NCBI GenBank assembly: GCA_964628455.1
Contig: CAZVPD010000189.1
Location: 1 to 6,629 of the forward strand
DNA: 6,629 bases
Origin: JAQVWU01 sp964628455
Lineage (GTDB): Bacteria > Bacillota > Clostridia > Oscillospirales > CAG-272
Direction: 5' to 3'
This document shows positions 5,694 to 6,629 of this stretch, piece after piece (the stretch's first letter is position 1; the number at the start of each line of letters is the position of its first letter). The notes below the pieces were generated by a model, which did not search any database, had not been told where the DNA came from, and saw only the letters and a program-made list of their open reading frames with translations. The position numbers and the translations under genes are program-made.

Positions 5694-6451
5694 TGTATAA
5701 AGTCGTATTTGACCGTCCGAAGTCCCTGACCGATGTTCCCCTGACCTACTGCCCCGGATGCACCCACGGCGTCGTTCACCGCCTCGTCGCCGAGGTCATC
5801 GACGAACTCGGCATCGAAGGCGACACGATCGGAGTCGCTCCGGTCGGATGTTCGGTTTTCGCCTACAATTTCTTCGAGTGCGACATGATACAGGCGGCGC
5901 ACGGCCGCGCTCCGGCCGTCGCCACCGGCGTCAAGCGCGCTCATCCGGATAAAATCGTCTTTACCTATCAGGGCGACGGGGACCTTGCCTCCATCGGGAC
6001 CGCTGAAACGGTGCACGTCGCCGCGCGCGGCGAAAACGTCACCACCATCTTCATCAACAACGCCGTTTACGGGATGACCGGAGGGCAGATGGCCCCGACC
6101 TCGCTGCCGGGCCAGGTCACCACCACCTCGCCCTACGGGCGCGACGCGAAGATCCAGGGGATGCCCGTGCGCGTCTGCGAGATGCTTTCCGCTCTTGACG
6201 GCCTTGCCTATGCCGAACGCGTGGCCGTCAACAGCCCCAGAAACATCGCCGCCGCAAAGAAAGCGATCGGGAAAGCGTTCCGGATGCAGATCGCCGGGAA
6301 GGGCTATTCCATCGTGGAGGTCCTGTCAAACTGCCCGACTCAGTGGGGAATGTCACCGGTCGAATCGCTCAAATGGATCGAAACGGACATGATCCCCTAT
6401 TATCCGCTCGGAGTTTATAAAGATAAAGATAAAGATCAGGCGCAGGCTTGA
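5693..6451 (+). CDS. vorA: 2-oxoacid:ferredoxin oxidoreductase beta subunit (thiamine diphosphate-binding)
   Basis: This is a 252-aa beta subunit that holds thiamine diphosphate and the proximal [4Fe-4S] cluster. Cluster ligands by family pattern are Cys20 and Cys23 (CPGC), Cys53 (PVGCSVF) and Cys214 (NCPT). The cofactor motif runs from GDGD at 94-97 to INN at 121-123, followed by VYGMTGGQMAPTS, which completes the Mg-diphosphate site. All expected catalytic elements are present. GGGAGG at 5678-5683 lies 9 bases before the ATG, and the start overlaps the vorB stop by one base, implying coupling of alpha and beta synthesis. The last 11 residues are a charged tail (YKDKDKDQAQA) from a small repeat. 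The vorA name follows the operon analogy; korB is the alternative. Confidence 0.95.
   Translation: MYKVVFDRPKSLTDVPLTYCPGCTHGVVHRLVAEVIDELGIEGDTIGVAPVGCSVFAYNFFECDMIQAAHGRAPAVATGVKRAHPDKIVFTYQGDGDLASIGTAETVHVAARGENVTTIFINNAVYGMTGGQMAPTSLPGQVTTTSPYGRDAKIQGMPVRVCEMLSALDGLAYAERVAVNSPRNIAAAKKAIGKAFRMQIAGKGYSIVEVLSNCPTQWGMSPVESLKWIETDMIPYYPLGVYKDKDKDQAQA
6419..6436 (+). repeat. three copies of a six-base repeat at the vorA 3' end
   Basis: AAAGAT occurs three times in a row and encodes the alternating Lys-Asp tail of the beta subunit, beyond the conserved fold. Copy-number changes would stay in frame. It is probably neutral. Confidence 0.85.
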
Positions 6452-6520
6452 ATGCCGTCCGGACATCCTGCGCGAAACATCAGACGAAAGGAATTTTTTG
6501 CCCTCAGCGGTGAAAAATAG
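6452..6520 (+). other. possible 22-codon bridging reading frame between vorA and vorC
   Basis: The vorA stop TGA (6449-6451) is immediately followed by ATG (6452-6454). This opens a frame of 22 codons (MPSGHPARNIRRKEFFALSGEK) ending at TAG 6518-6520, nine bases before the vorC ATG. It fills nearly the whole gap. It has no good ribosome binding site of its own, so translation would depend on ribosomes re-starting after the vorA stop. The peptide resembles nothing I recognise. A frame this short could easily be chance. Confidence 0.25.
6493..6518 (+). other. hairpin just upstream of vorC
   Basis: ATTTTTTGCC (6493-6502) can pair with GGTGAAAAAT (6509-6518) through ten consecutive pairs, two of them G-U, around a six-base loop CTCAGC. 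It ends 11 bases before the vorC start. With no T run after it, it is not an intrinsic terminator. It could hold back or space ribosomes at vorC, or protect the mRNA. Confidence 0.4.
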
Positions 6521-6529
6521 TGAACAACC

Positions 6530-6629
6530 ATGACAAAAAGCATACTCCTCGCGGGTTTCGGCGGCCAGGGCATCCTGTTCGCCGGCAAACAGATCGCCTC
6601 CTGCGGCATGGCCAAAGGCAAGAACATCA
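6530..6629 (+). CDS. vorC: 2-oxoacid:ferredoxin oxidoreductase gamma subunit (N-terminus only)
   Basis: The first 33 codons of the gamma subunit are visible before the window ends. The N-terminal strand and loop LLAGFGGQGILFAGK (GFGGQG at 9-14) are the hallmark of this family, whose domain helps form the CoA-side of the 2-oxoacid oxidoreductase complex. An in-frame TGA at 6521-6523 leaves ATG 6530 as the only upstream candidate. The ribosome binding site is poor (AGTGA at 6519-6523, 6-base spacing), unlike the strong sites of the alpha and beta genes. A 78-base gap separates it from vorA. Family assignment is secure despite the short fragment, because the motif and the operon position agree. 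Confidence 0.9.
   Translation, partial: MTKSILLAGFGGQGILFAGKQIASCGMAKGKNI

Overview
This window looks like an ordinary chromosomal segment of an anaerobic Bacillota (class Clostridia) bacterium with fairly GC-rich coding DNA. Three things suggest this: a CdaA/CdaR c-di-AMP module, a four-subunit ferredoxin-dependent 2-oxoacid oxidoreductase, and strong GGAGG-type ribosome binding sites with sigma-A-like promoters. I see no mobile element, CRISPR array, tRNA or rRNA, and no sign of recent transfer.

Layout: two operons diverge from a 250-base AT-rich region (3446-3695). Leftward (minus strand) run cdaA (c-di-AMP synthase), cdaR (its YbbR-domain membrane partner) and a COG2509-type FAD-dependent dehydrogenase cut off by the left edge. 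Each junction is a 4-base ATGA overlap, so the three are probably translationally coupled. Rightward (plus strand) run a P-loop ATPase of unknown function, then the delta (ferredoxin-like), alpha and beta subunits of a VOR/KOR-type 2-oxoacid:ferredoxin oxidoreductase, and the first 33 codons of its gamma subunit at the right edge.

The divergent region holds one good promoter for each operon. Both promoters rule out the longest reading-frame starts: cdaA should begin at 3445 (297 aa) and the ATPase at 3696 (222 aa). A perfect 12-base GC palindrome sits between them. The longest gene-free stretch is this region; no gap exceeds 300 bases.

How the genes work together: CdaR modulates CdaA, which makes c-di-AMP, the second messenger for osmotic, potassium and cell-wall balance. 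The 2-oxoacid oxidoreductase oxidatively decarboxylates a 2-oxoacid (branched-chain or 2-oxoglutarate; the sequence does not decide) to its acyl-CoA and passes electrons to ferredoxin. The P-loop ATPase shares its promoter, but its role is unknown.

Most of the content is recognisable. The least explained items are the ATPase, the 12-base repeat encoding a KNPA tail at the start of CdaR, and the 78-base beta-gamma gap, which holds a 22-codon reading frame and a hairpin. I found no convincing evidence of an entirely new system.
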